NCBI GenBank assembly: GCA_035508495.1 | Contig: DATJMX010000006.1 | Span: 22,666 to 86,665, forward strand | Origin: Candidatus Binataceae bacterium | GTDB lineage: Bacteria > Desulfobacterota > Binatia > Binatales > Binataceae | DNA: 64,000 nucleotides | Reading direction: 5' to 3' | In this document: piece by piece, positions 1-7,993 of the stretch | How the letters are laid out: each line of letters opens with the position of its first letter | Numbering within the stretch: the stretch's first letter is position 1 | Translations under genes and position numbers: made by a program | Notes under the pieces: generated by a model | What the model was told of the DNA's origin: nothing | Databases searched by the model: none | Seen by the model: the letters and a program-made list of their open reading frames with translations, nothing else

Positions 1-183
1 CCGCGTCGCCCGCGATCTTCGACACTATAGAAGATTACTGAATACACCCGGAACACAAGAGTTGACACTTAGTTTCGTGCTGTATCTCACAATGATGAGC
101 GTATCGCAATATCGCAGATTCTCAACGAACGTTCATCCAGTCCCGGCTTGACACGAAGGCCTGCTGTGGCGGACATCGTGCGG

Positions 184-648
184 ATGCCCTCGCCGGAGAT
201 CATCGTGCGCCGCGCGCACATGAGCGATGCGCCCGCGATCGCCGAGGTCTATATCGCCTCGCGCCGCGGCGCCGCCGCCTACATGCCGACAGTGCATACA
301 GACGATGAAATCCGGGCCTGGGTTTCCGACTATCTGGTGCCGCGCCTGGAAGTCTGGGTCGCGGAAAGCGGCGGGCGGATCGTCGGTTTCCTCGCGCTCG
401 AGGGCGAAGACATGCTCGATCAGCTTTTCATCGCACCCGCGATGCAACGCAGCGGCGTCGGCGATCGCCTGCTCGCGCTCGCCAAAGAGCTTCGCCCGGC
501 GCGGCTGCGCCTCTACACCTTCCAGCGCAATACTCCTGCCCGCCAATTCTACGAGGCCCGCCGCTTCGTCGCGGTTGATTTCAACGACGGATCGCGCAAC
601 GAAGAAAAAGAACCCGACGTGCTCTACCAATGGACTCCAAGCAAATAG
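184..648 (+). CDS. GNAT-family N-acetyltransferase
   Basis: Predicted cytoplasmic acetyl-CoA-dependent N-acetyltransferase of about 154 residues, a normal size for a single GNAT domain. The N-terminus IIVRRAHMSDAPAIAEVY is the usual GNAT strand-helix opening. FIAPAMQRSGVGDRLLALAK matches motif A, where Q/R-x-x-G-x-G/A binds the CoA pyrophosphate (here QRSGVG), and NTPARQFYEARRF is the C-terminal motif B region. The substrate cannot be told from sequence. I chose the ATG at 184; a TTG at 148 in the same frame would add 12 residues of low-complexity character. The next gene begins 29 bp downstream with its own GGAGG, so the two could be cotranscribed. Confidence 0.8.
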   Translation: MPSPEIIVRRAHMSDAPAIAEVYIASRRGAAAYMPTVHTDDEIRAWVSDYLVPRLEVWVAESGGRIVGFLALEGEDMLDQLFIAPAMQRSGVGDRLLALAKELRPARLRLYTFQRNTPARQFYEARRFVAVDFNDGSRNEEKEPDVLYQWTPSK

Positions 649-677
649 CTCATCATCCCTGACGGAGGTCATCGATC

Positions 678-1655
678 ATGCCGAAAATCGATTTCAACAA
701 AATCCCGCGCTTCTCCGAACTGCCCGTGAAAAAGGGCGCGCCGCCGGAATCGAACTGGGGAGTGTTCGGCGACACTGATGAGCTCGGATGCCTCAATTTC
801 CTGACCGAGGATGGAATTATCGAAGCCGCCGGTCTCGTCAAGAAGGGCCGCGTGTTCCGCCTCGATACTCCCATCAACTACGCGACGCCTCCCCTCTTCA
901 ATCGCAATCCGGCCAAGCACACCATTCTGAGCTTCGAGCAATACGGTCTCCTCGGCCACGACGATTCGATCGACAACTACAACACCCAGGAAGGCAGCCA
1001 GTGGGACGGCCTCGGCCACGTCGGCCATCTGCGCCACAAGGCTTACTACAACGGCGTCACCGACGATCAGATCAAAGGCGGCACGGGCGGCAAGCTCGGC
1101 ATCCACAAATGGTCGAACAAGGTCGTCGGCCGCGGCGTGCTGATCGATGCGCGCAAGTACACCCAGGCGCAGGGCCGCGCGATCGACCCCCTGAAGCAGA
1201 CTTCCTATTCGCTGAAGGACCTGAAGGAAGCGCTCGCCGCGCAGAAGACACCGCTTAAGCCCGGATCGATCCTGCTCGTGCGCACTGGTTGGATGGGCGC
1301 CTACCTGGGCGCATCGCCGGAGCAGAAAAAAGCGATGGCGCCGCTCGAGGATCTCACCGCCTGCGGGATCGAATCGTCAAGCGAGCTGGTCGGCTGGCTA
1401 TGGGACAACCGCGTCGCCGCGATTGGCACCGATTGTCCCGCCGTCGAGCCGTGGCCGTGGTCGTTCCAGGATGAAGGCGCGCTGCACTATCGCACGCTGT
1501 CGCTGATGGGCCTGCCGCTCGGCGAGCAGTTCGTGCTCGACGATCTCGCGGCGGATTGCGCGAGCGACGGCCGCTACGAGTTCATGCTGGTGTCGGTGCC
1601 GATGCATCTGGAAGGCGGAATCGCGACGCCGCCCAACGCGGTCGCGATCAAATAG
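678..1655 (+). CDS. Cyclase-family metal-dependent hydrolase (kynurenine formamidase-like)
   Basis: This 325-residue protein belongs to the putative cyclase family (arylformamidase/isatin hydrolase fold). The family marker, a His-x-Gly-Thr-His-x-Asp-like metal site, appears here as the variant GSQWDGLGHVGH around residues 111-122. A second conserved patch, GCLNFLTEDGI, lies near residue 37. Family members hydrolyse amides or cyclic compounds with Mn or Zn; the substrate is not predictable here. A GGAGG ribosome site precedes the ATG. The stop codon at 1653-1655 directly abuts the stop of the convergent pyroglutamyl peptidase gene, with no spacer. Confidence 0.8.
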   Translation: MPKIDFNKIPRFSELPVKKGAPPESNWGVFGDTDELGCLNFLTEDGIIEAAGLVKKGRVFRLDTPINYATPPLFNRNPAKHTILSFEQYGLLGHDDSIDNYNTQEGSQWDGLGHVGHLRHKAYYNGVTDDQIKGGTGGKLGIHKWSNKVVGRGVLIDARKYTQAQGRAIDPLKQTSYSLKDLKEALAAQKTPLKPGSILLVRTGWMGAYLGASPEQKKAMAPLEDLTACGIESSSELVGWLWDNRVAAIGTDCPAVEPWPWSFQDEGALHYRTLSLMGLPLGEQFVLDDLAADCASDGRYEFMLVSVPMHLEGGIATPPNAVAIK

Positions 1656-2276
1656 TCAGAGGCTGCGCGCGATTGTATCGATTGCGACGCGCGCCGCGCG
1701 CTGCATCGTTTCGAGCGGCATGCTCGCGACTGCGCGATGCCGAAGCGCCTGGCGCTCCTCGTACGGCAGGTGGATAAAGCCGACGGGGACGCGCGGGCGC
1801 CGCCGCATCAGATGAAGCGCCGTGTACATCAGCGCGTTGCACGCGTAAGCGCCCGCGCTCAACGAAATCGCCGAAGGAATCTTCTCGCGATCGAGCTCGT
1901 GCAGGATCGCCTTCAGCGCGATTCGTGCGAAGTATGCATCGGGTCCGCCATTGATTACCGGCACCACGCCGGGATCGCCTTTCGTTCTGAGGCCGTGGCG
2001 CTCATCGGCAAGATTGATCGCGAGCTGCTCGAGCGAAATTGCCGTGCGGCCGCCTGCTTCACCGAGTCCCAGAATCGCGCGCGGCTTGTAGCGCACGATC
2101 GCAGCGGTTACGCGGGTCGAGGCCTTAGCGCATCCAACGGGAATTCGCACCGACTTTATCAGCAGTGGTCCTGCTTCCTCGCCGTCGAAGCTGCGCGCAA
2201 CTTCCCACGAGGGATTGACGATCTCGCCGCCGAACGGCGCAAAACCGGTGAGCAGGAAGATTCGTGACGACGCCAT
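1656..2276 (-). CDS. pcp: Pyroglutamyl-peptidase I family protein (peptidase C15)
   Basis: Cytoplasmic cysteine peptidase that removes N-terminal pyroglutamate. The 206-residue length matches the family. The N-terminus LLTGFAPFGGEIVNPS is the typical start, and the expected triad is visible: Glu at about 83 in SLEQLAIN, Cys at about 146 in AYACNALMY and His at about 169 in GFIHLPY. The start lies 6 bp from the end of the upstream rhodanese gene, so it is probably the last gene of a minus-strand unit (pyrD, rhodanese, pcp). Nothing suggests inactivation. Confidence 0.88.
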   Translation of the reverse strand: MASSRIFLLTGFAPFGGEIVNPSWEVARSFDGEEAGPLLIKSVRIPVGCAKASTRVTAAIVRYKPRAILGLGEAGGRTAISLEQLAINLADERHGLRTKGDPGVVPVINGGPDAYFARIALKAILHELDREKIPSAISLSAGAYACNALMYTALHLMRRRPRVPVGFIHLPYEERQALRHRAVASMPLETMQRAARVAIDTIARSL

Positions 2277-2282
2277 CGAGCG

Positions 2283-3101
2283 TCACTGCTTGCGGCGGGG
2301 ATGATCGATCGGAACGTCGCTCCGATTCCCCCACTCGGCCCACGAGCCTATGTAATTGCGCACGTTGGTAAAGCCCGCCGCGCGCAAGGCGATGTATGCA
2401 TGCGCAGCGCGATAACCGCCCTGGCAGTAGGGAATGATCTCGCTCTCGGGATTCAGCCCGATTCCGATGAATTGCTCGCGCAGCTCGCGCGCCGGTTTGA
2501 CCTTGCCGTCGGCGCCGATCGCCGCCGTCCAGTCTTCATGAATCGCCCCCGCGATCGCGCCGCCGTAGCGTGCGCGCACGCGCTCGCCGAAATATTCCTC
2601 GGGGCTGCGCACGTCGAAGATCTGCATGTCGGCGCAACCGAGATGCTCGATGATATACGGCAGCGTTGCGAGCGCCTCCTCGCGCGGCTTCACTTTGAAC
2701 TGCGTCGTCTCGATGCGCACCGGCTTTTCCGTGAGCTTCATCGCCGCAGCTTTGAGGCCGCCGTCGAGCATCTTCACCTTCGAATGCCCCGCGTATTCGA
2801 GCAGCCACACACCCCGCGCCGCGCGCATCCCGGATTGCTCCTCGTAAAACACGACCGTCTCGCGGCCCGTGATTCCGAGCGCCGAGCAGATCCATTCGAG
2901 CTGCGCGTTGAACTCGGTAATCCCGCGCGGCGTGGTGTCGTAATAATGAAACGGAAAGGGATCGAAGTGGCGGGCGCCTCTCAGATGTCCCACCCAGTAA
3001 TCCGCCGCCGGACGCGTATCGATCAATACAACGTTGTCGTCACCGATATGGCTCGCGAGCCATTTCGAATCGACAAGCAGCTTCGGTTTTCCCTGTGTCA
3101 T
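2283..3101 (-). CDS. Sulfurtransferase with two rhodanese domains
   Basis: Thiosulfate or 3-mercaptopyruvate sulfurtransferase of 272 residues with tandem rhodanese domains. The N-terminal domain (about 7-125) has VVLIDTRPAADYWVGHLRGA but a Glu-containing FYEEQSG loop instead of the active Cys loop, as is usual for the structural domain. The C-terminal domain (about 150-268) carries the catalytic loop CQGGYRAA with Cys226 as persulfide carrier. CQGGYR resembles thiosulfate sulfurtransferase loops more than the CGSGVT of mercaptopyruvate enzymes. It sits 15 bp downstream of pyrD on the same strand; no functional link is evident. Confidence 0.87.
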   Translation of the reverse strand: MTQGKPKLLVDSKWLASHIGDDNVVLIDTRPAADYWVGHLRGARHFDPFPFHYYDTTPRGITEFNAQLEWICSALGITGRETVVFYEEQSGMRAARGVWLLEYAGHSKVKMLDGGLKAAAMKLTEKPVRIETTQFKVKPREEALATLPYIIEHLGCADMQIFDVRSPEEYFGERVRARYGGAIAGAIHEDWTAAIGADGKVKPARELREQFIGIGLNPESEIIPYCQGGYRAAHAYIALRAAGFTNVRNYIGSWAEWGNRSDVPIDHPRRKQ

Positions 3102-3116
3102 GGCTAATCCCGCTCG

Positions 3117-4181
3117 TCAGTTGCGTGCGTCGACTCCGACCGCATCGCCAATAGAGCCGAAGCCGTCGCGTCTCAGCAAGCGCACGAGCCCCGCCTTGAT
3201 ATCGCGCGGCAGTGTCGGGCCTTCATAGATGAGACCGGTGTACAGCTCGACCATCGAGGCCCCCGCGCGGATATGCCCATACGCATCCTCGGCGCTCGCG
3301 ATACCGCCGACGCCGACGATCGGAATACGCCCGCCGGTATGCCGGAAGATTTCGCGGATAAGCCCGCGCGACAGCTCCAGGAGCGGCCGCCCGCTGAGTC
3401 CGCCTTCATACGATGATACGACGCCGACCGCCTCACGCTTCAGCGTCGTGTTGGTCGCAACGAGCCCATCGAATCCGAGCTCGATTGCCGAGCCGCAGAT
3501 CCTGAGCAAATCGTCGCGCTCGAGATCAGGCGCGAGCTTGATCAGGATCGGCGGGCGCGCCGTTCCAGCCTCAGTGATCGCAGAAAAGATCTCGCGCATC
3601 CGCTCCGGCGATTGCCAGTTGCGCAGGCCGGGCGTGTTCGGCGAGCTGACGTTGATCACGATGAAATCGGCGAAGCCGCCAAGACACTTCATCAGCGCCG
3701 CATAGTCGGCCGCGACGCCCTCGGGCGGCGTGTCCTTATTGGGACCGAAGTTGAGTGCGAGCTTCATCGGAATCCCGCTGCGCCGAATCCGCGCGACGCG
3801 AAATGCGACCGCATCCATGCCGACGCTGGGAAAGCCGAGGCGATTGATAAGCGCGCGATTCGCCGGCAGCCGGAACATCCGTGGCCGCGGATTCCCAGGC
3901 TGCGGCCGGGGCGTGATCGTGCCGAGCTCGGCAAACCCGAGTCCCATCGCATGCCACGCGCGCACCGCGCTCGCGTCCTTGTCCATCCCGGCCGCCAGTC
4001 CGATCGGATTTGAAAAATCGATGTCCCACAGCTTTGTTTTGAGCTCGGGCGGATCAGGCGCGGGCGAAAGAGCGGGCGTCGCCGAGAGCATCGCCAGCGT
4101 CATGTGGTGGGCAGCCTCGGGATCGAGCATGAAGAGCAGGGGCTTGCCGAAGTTGCGATAGAGGAGGTCGATCATCATCAA
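3117..4181 (-). CDS. pyrD: Dihydroorotate dehydrogenase, quinone-dependent (class 2)
   Basis: Fourth step of pyrimidine synthesis: oxidation of dihydroorotate to orotate with electrons passed to membrane quinone. The 354 residues include the class 2 N-terminal extension (LLYRNFGKPLLFMLDPEAAH, about 5-26) that contacts membrane and quinone, followed by the FMN barrel: NPIGLAAGMDKDA (about 58-70), NRLGFPSVGMD, LNFGPNK, and NVSSPNTPGL (about 177-186) with the catalytic Ser of class 2 enzymes. The C-terminal GVGGI and GASMVELYTGLIYEGP segments bind FMN phosphate. Three successive Met codons (4181, 4178, 4175) could each be the start. Confidence 0.95.
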   Translation of the reverse strand: MMMIDLLYRNFGKPLLFMLDPEAAHHMTLAMLSATPALSPAPDPPELKTKLWDIDFSNPIGLAAGMDKDASAVRAWHAMGLGFAELGTITPRPQPGNPRPRMFRLPANRALINRLGFPSVGMDAVAFRVARIRRSGIPMKLALNFGPNKDTPPEGVAADYAALMKCLGGFADFIVINVSSPNTPGLRNWQSPERMREIFSAITEAGTARPPILIKLAPDLERDDLLRICGSAIELGFDGLVATNTTLKREAVGVVSSYEGGLSGRPLLELSRGLIREIFRHTGGRIPIVGVGGIASAEDAYGHIRAGASMVELYTGLIYEGPTLPRDIKAGLVRLLRRDGFGSIGDAVGVDARN

Positions 4182-4195
4182 TCAGCAGAACTCAC

Positions 4196-4242
4196 CACAA
4201 AGGCACGAAGTCACCTAGAAAGAAATCCTTCGTGCCTTTGTG
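4196..4242. repeat. Dispersed palindromic repeat, copy 1 (CACAAAGGCACGAAG family)
   Basis: Perfect 15-bp inverted repeat: CACAAAGGCACGAAG at 4196-4210 and its complement at 4228-4242, with a 17-nt spacer. Flanking bases (ACCACGAAGGTCACAAAG when read from the other side) extend the similarity. It fills the 88-bp gap between pyrD and the GNAT gene. A second, longer copy lies at 20325-20423. Motifs of this wording are common intergenic hairpins in unrelated bacteria; the function is unknown. Confidence 0.75.
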
Positions 4243-4269
4243 ACCTTCGTGGTAACGCCTGGTTCTGGC

Positions 4270-4728
4270 TCACTCGTCGTCGGCGTCGGATGGCCGAGGA
4301 CCAGGCTCGACCATCCGCTTCATGTAGATCAGCTCCGGATCGGCTTCATCCAGGTTCTCGACGATGCCGCTGCGCTTGAAGCCGAGCCGTTCGCATAGCG
4401 CCTGCATCGCGAGGTTCGACTGGTTGGTCGAGGTAAACAACTTGTCAGTCTGGCAATCGAGCTCGGCCGCGCGCATCAGGGCGCTGGCGATTCCGCGGCG
4501 GCGAAAATTCGGATGTACGACCAGTAGCCGCACGAAGCCCTGATCGAAAAAATTCTGGTCGGTCAGAACGAAGCCGCCCACGACTCCATCGACACGCGCC
4601 ACCGCGACGCGGCCCTCGGCGAAGGCCCGTGCGATCGATCTGCGCCGCGCGCTGCTGCCGTAAACCGTTTCGTCCAGCGCGCAAATATGCTCAAAATCCG
4701 ATTTCGAAGCGCGCTCGACTATAACCAT
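4270..4728 (-). CDS. GNAT-family N-acetyltransferase
   Basis: Single-domain GNAT acetyltransferase of 152 residues. VRLLVVHPNFRRRGIASALMRAAE is motif A, with the acetyl-CoA pyrophosphate loop RRRGIA at about residue 76. FTSTNQSNLAMQALCERLGFKRSG is the typical C-terminal half, in which an N-x-x-(A/M)-x-x-L(Y/C)ExLGF segment precedes strand 6. The substrate is unknown. It is divergent from the crotonase gene (29-bp gap) and separated from pyrD by the palindromic repeat. Confidence 0.85.
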   Translation of the reverse strand: MVIVERASKSDFEHICALDETVYGSSARRRSIARAFAEGRVAVARVDGVVGGFVLTDQNFFDQGFVRLLVVHPNFRRRGIASALMRAAELDCQTDKLFTSTNQSNLAMQALCERLGFKRSGIVENLDEADPELIYMKRMVEPGPRPSDADDE

Positions 4729-4756
4729 AAACCGCTATGCGCAGAGGCGACCCGCT

Positions 4757-5554
4757 GTGAGTGACAATTCTCAAGAACCATTGCTCGTGCGTCACGAGGC
4801 TCCGCTCGGATGGCTGATTCTTAACCGCCCGCGGGTCCGCAACGCGCTCAATCTTAGAACCTGGCAGCTAATCGCGGAAGGCATGGCGGAGCTTTCGGCC
4901 GACGATGCCGTCCGCGTGATTATCATGCGCGGCGCGACGCCCGAGGCGTTTATCGCCGGCGCTGATATCTCGGAGTTCCCGGCCATGCGCTCCGACGCCG
5001 AGCAGGCGCGCAAGTATCGCGACGCGCCGGCAGCCGCCATCTCCTCGCTGATCGAATCGCGCAAACCCGTGATCGCGATGATCTCCGGCGTGTGTATCGG
5101 GGGTGGCGTGCAGGTCGCGCTGTCGTGCGATATCCGGATCGCGGCTCGCGGAACCAGGATGGGAGTGCCGGCGGCGCGCCTCGGGCTTGCCTATCCGCTC
5201 GATGGCGTGAACGCGCTGACGCAGACCGTGGGTCCCGCCAATGCGCGCGACATCCTGCTCTCGGCGCGGCTCTTCGATGCGGACGAGGCGCTGCACATGG
5301 GCCTCGTCAATCGCGTCGTCGATCCTGACGATCTCGAGGCTAACGTTCGCGACTACGCGACCAAGATGGCGACCAACGCCCCGCTGACGATGGCGGCGGC
5401 GAAGGTCGCGATTCGGGAGAGCCTGCGCGATCGTGAAGAACGCGACGCCAAGACCGTCGGCACGATGGTCGCGCGCTGCTTCGACAGCGAAGACTACAAG
5501 GAAGGCGTGCGCGCGTTCCTAGAAAAGCGCCGCCCGGTCTTCAGCGGGAAGTAA
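4757..5554 (+). CDS. Enoyl-CoA hydratase/isomerase family protein
   Basis: Crotonase-fold protein of 265 residues with a GTG start. FIAGADISEF (about 59-68) and GVCIGGGVQVALSCDIRIA (about 102-120) are the two CoA/oxyanion-hole segments. The loop that carries a catalytic Glu in classical hydratases (PE-x-x-LG) reads PAARLGLAYP here, so simple water addition to enoyl-CoA is not assured. Isomerase, hydrolase or decarboxylase activity is possible. The segment VSNAPLT-like MATNAPLTMAAAKVAI is typical of the family tail. It stands alone between divergent GNAT and the repeat-filled gap. Confidence 0.85.
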   Translation: MSDNSQEPLLVRHEAPLGWLILNRPRVRNALNLRTWQLIAEGMAELSADDAVRVIIMRGATPEAFIAGADISEFPAMRSDAEQARKYRDAPAAAISSLIESRKPVIAMISGVCIGGGVQVALSCDIRIAARGTRMGVPAARLGLAYPLDGVNALTQTVGPANARDILLSARLFDADEALHMGLVNRVVDPDDLEANVRDYATKMATNAPLTMAAAKVAIRESLRDREERDAKTVGTMVARCFDSEDYKEGVRAFLEKRRPVFSGK

Positions 5555-5650
5555 GCCGGATCCTCGAAAATCGAAAGGCTCTCTGCGATCCCCGAGTTCC
5601 GCACCACGCTGGCGCGGGTTCAAAAATCTTCGCACGCCGATGCTGAAATA

Positions 5651-5865
5651 GCCTCTCCCGCGGCTGCGGCCGAAGGCCGTAGCTGCGCATCGGGAGAGGC
5701 CGTCGTTCGATTCACCTCGTGAATCGGACGGCGGGTGAGGGCGATTCCCCACCAACGTTCGCGATGACGCGCCCTCACCCACGGTCCGGTTCGCTTCGCG
5801 AATCGAATCGCGGCCTCTCCCGGTTTGCGGCTTCCGCCGTTGGCGTCAGCCGCGGGAGAGAGGCC
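5651..5865. repeat. Large imperfect palindromic intergenic element (about 215 bp)
   Basis: The 426-bp gap between the crotonase and TetR genes (5555-5980) contains no gene. Most of it is one long imperfect inverted repeat. The outer arms are GCCTCTCCCGCGGCTG at 5651-5666 and the complement of GCCTCTCTCCCGCGGCTG at 5847-5864. Inner arms pair GGGAGAGGCCG (from 5691) with the GCGGCCTCTCCC segment near 5809-5820, and GGGTGAGGGCG with CGCCCTCACCC. A related fragment occurs at 61579-61610. It looks like a miniature, non-coding palindromic repeat; whether it is mobile cannot be seen. Confidence 0.7.
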
Positions 5866-5902
5866 TCGCATCGCTCGCCCAGGTGTCCTCTACGATAAAA
5901 GA

Positions 5903-5941
5903 AACAATCAGGCCTGCTTGCAACAATCAAGTCTGACTGTT
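5903..5941. promoter_or_regulatory. Putative TetR operator upstream of the P450 operon
   Basis: Near-palindrome AACAATCA-AGTC-TGACTGTT at 5922-5941 (7 of 8 arm positions match), with a direct copy of the left half AACAATCA at 5903-5910, 19 bp upstream. It lies 39 bp before the TetR start codon, where autorepressors of this family usually bind. This is an inference from position and symmetry only. Confidence 0.45.
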
Positions 5942-5980
5942 ATTGAGTCCTTAACTGAACTTTCTCCCCAACGGATCAGA

Positions 5981-6628
5981 ATGTCATCGCTTCAAGAAGA
6001 ACGAAGTGCGGAAACCAGGCGCCGGCTGCTCGATGCGACCGTCGCCTGCCTCTATGAGCGCGGCTATGCCGGCACCACCACGACCGAAATCGCGCAGCGC
6101 GCGGGAGTCTCGCGCGGCGCCCAGCTTCATCATTTTCCGAAGAAGGACGAACTCGTCGTAAGCGCCCTCGAGCATGTTTTCACTCTCAGGCTTGCCGAGC
6201 TCGGCAATGCCGTGGCCGAACCGCCCCCCGGCGATCGCGAGGCGCGCCTTGAGCAGCTCGTCGAAAAGATGTGGCCGATTTTCAAGGGCCCGACTTTTTA
6301 CGCATGGCTCGAGCTGGTCGTCGCGAGCCGCACCGATCCCGCTTTGCAAGAGGCGGTGCGGAACGCGAGTGAGCGCTTTACTGAGGGGTTTGTCCGCGGT
6401 TTCGCGGCAGTGCTCGCTTGGCCCGAGAGCCGCGAGTTCGAGCTGATGGAATTGCTCGGGACGATCTTTGCTTTTCTCGAATCGATGGCACTGGAGCGGG
6501 TCTTGAGTCCCGACCAGGAGGCCGATCCGCCGATATTCGTGCAATCGCTGCAAACTCTAAAAAGGCTCGCCATCCATCTGCTGCGAAGCATGGATTCGCT
6601 GGCGTCAACTCATAACTCGGGAGATTAA
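5981..6628 (+). CDS. TetR/AcrR-family transcriptional regulator
   Basis: DNA-binding regulator of about 215 residues. The N-terminal helix-turn-helix runs at about 33-54 (TTTEIAQRAGVSRGAQLHHF), preceded by ETRRRLLDATVACLYERGYAG. The rest is an alpha-helical ligand and dimerisation domain. I chose the ATG at 5981 over the more distant in-frame start at 5825 because the extra residues would be translated from the palindromic repeat. It ends 2 bp before the first P450 gene, so it is the first cistron of the P450-MFS unit and probably controls it in response to a small hydrophobic ligand. Confidence 0.88.
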   Translation: MSSLQEERSAETRRRLLDATVACLYERGYAGTTTTEIAQRAGVSRGAQLHHFPKKDELVVSALEHVFTLRLAELGNAVAEPPPGDREARLEQLVEKMWPIFKGPTFYAWLELVVASRTDPALQEAVRNASERFTEGFVRGFAAVLAWPESREFELMELLGTIFAFLESMALERVLSPDQEADPPIFVQSLQTLKRLAIHLLRSMDSLASTHNSGD

Positions 6629-6630
6629 CT

Positions 6631-7848
6631 ATGAGTGAGCAAGTTGCGGCCGAAACGCAGAGCTTCTATTTCAATCCGTGGGACGAGAGTTTCCGCGCCA
6701 ATCCATATCCGCATTACACGCCTCTGCTCAGCGGTCCGCCGCGGATCCTCGACATGGGATTCAAGTTCGTGCTCGCCGCGCGCTATGCCGACGTGCTCGC
6801 AACCTTGCGCGATCACGCAACGTTCTCGAGTGTGCAGCCGAAGGAAATGGGCTTCGACGAGCAGAACGCGCTCTTCCTCGATGCGCCTACGATGCTCGGC
6901 TCCGACCCGCCGACTCAAACACGGCTGCGTCGCCTCGTCGCGCGCGATTTCACACCGCGCCGAATTCGCGAGCTCGAGCCGCGGATCCGCGAAATTGCGG
7001 CACGCCTCGTCGACGACGCGGCGAATCGCGGTGAGTTCGACGTGATGCACGATCTCGCCAATCCACTGCCCGTGATGGTTATTTCCGAGCTGCTCGGCGT
7101 TGCGCCAGAGCAGTACAAGCAATTCAAGCGCTGGTCCGACAAGGTCGTCGAGGGCGACAACGCCGCGCCTGGGATGCCGATGCCACAGGAAATCAAGGAT
7201 GCGGCTTCTCAACTGCGTGAATACTTCGCGCGCGAGATCGAGCGCCGCCGGAGCAATCCCGGTGCTGATCTCGTGAGCGCGCTCGTCGCCCATCACGACG
7301 CCGACTCAGAATCGCTCAGCGCTGACGAGCTGTTGAACTTCGTTGTCCTGCTGCTGCTCGCTGGCAACGAAACGACTACAAATCTGATCGGCAACGGATC
7401 GCTCGCGCTCGGGCGTCATCCTGGGGCGATCGAGGCGCTGCGCGCGAAGCCCGAGCTGATGCGCACCGCGATCGAGGAGATGCTGCGATACGACGGACCC
7501 GTGCAATCGACATTTCGCACGGCGTTGCGCGATTGCGAGATCGCCGGAACCTCGGTGCCCGCGAAGACGGGAATCTTCGTAATCGTCGCTGCCGCCAATC
7601 GCGATCCCGCGCAGTTCTCCGATCCCGAGCGCTTCGACATCACGCGCACGCCCAACGAGCATGTCGCGTTTGGCGAGGGGATTCACTTCTGCATCGGCGC
7701 GCCGCTGGCGCGGCTCGAAGCGACGATCGCATTCGAAACGATGCTCGCGCGCTTTCCGAATCTGAAACTGAAAAATCCCGATGCGCCGCTCACCTACAAA
7801 GGATCGTATTTCCTTCGCGGGCTGAGCAGCCTGCCGATGGCGATCTAG
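6631..7848 (+). CDS. Cytochrome P450 (first of three tandem paralogues)
   Basis: Soluble bacterial P450 of 405 residues, predicted to hydroxylate a small organic substrate using electrons from a ferredoxin/reductase encoded elsewhere. Visible signatures: I-helix LLLAGNETTTNLIGNG, K-helix ExxR motif in AIEEMLRYDGPVQS, and heme loop FGEGIHFCIGAPLARLEA with proximal Cys at about 354. The opening FNPWDESFRANPYPHY is shared by all three neighbours. It is read 2 bp after the TetR gene. Substrate unknown; the cluster context suggests a terpenoid, steroid or xenobiotic rather than central metabolism. Confidence 0.93.
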   Translation: MSEQVAAETQSFYFNPWDESFRANPYPHYTPLLSGPPRILDMGFKFVLAARYADVLATLRDHATFSSVQPKEMGFDEQNALFLDAPTMLGSDPPTQTRLRRLVARDFTPRRIRELEPRIREIAARLVDDAANRGEFDVMHDLANPLPVMVISELLGVAPEQYKQFKRWSDKVVEGDNAAPGMPMPQEIKDAASQLREYFAREIERRRSNPGADLVSALVAHHDADSESLSADELLNFVVLLLLAGNETTTNLIGNGSLALGRHPGAIEALRAKPELMRTAIEEMLRYDGPVQSTFRTALRDCEIAGTSVPAKTGIFVIVAAANRDPAQFSDPERFDITRTPNEHVAFGEGIHFCIGAPLARLEATIAFETMLARFPNLKLKNPDAPLTYKGSYFLRGLSSLPMAI

Positions 7849-7993
7849 CGCACGCGATGCACTGCGCGCAGCGGCACGACTGCGCGTAGGCACGCGCAAA
7901 ACACAGAGAATCAAACGACGCCGGATGGCATCGCAGTTGCTCCTCACGAGCACGGTAGAACGGAAGGCGGATTAACGAAAAGGACACGACGAA

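Noticed and set aside
62..90. TTGACA-led promoter for the first GNAT gene
   Set aside because: TTGACA at 62-67 is perfect, but no good -10 hexamer lies at 16-18 bp; TATCTC is at 15 bp only.
1..183. Upstream gene end or RNA gene at the left border
   Set aside because: Both strands were read; no family-like peptide, tRNA fold or hairpin with T-run was found.
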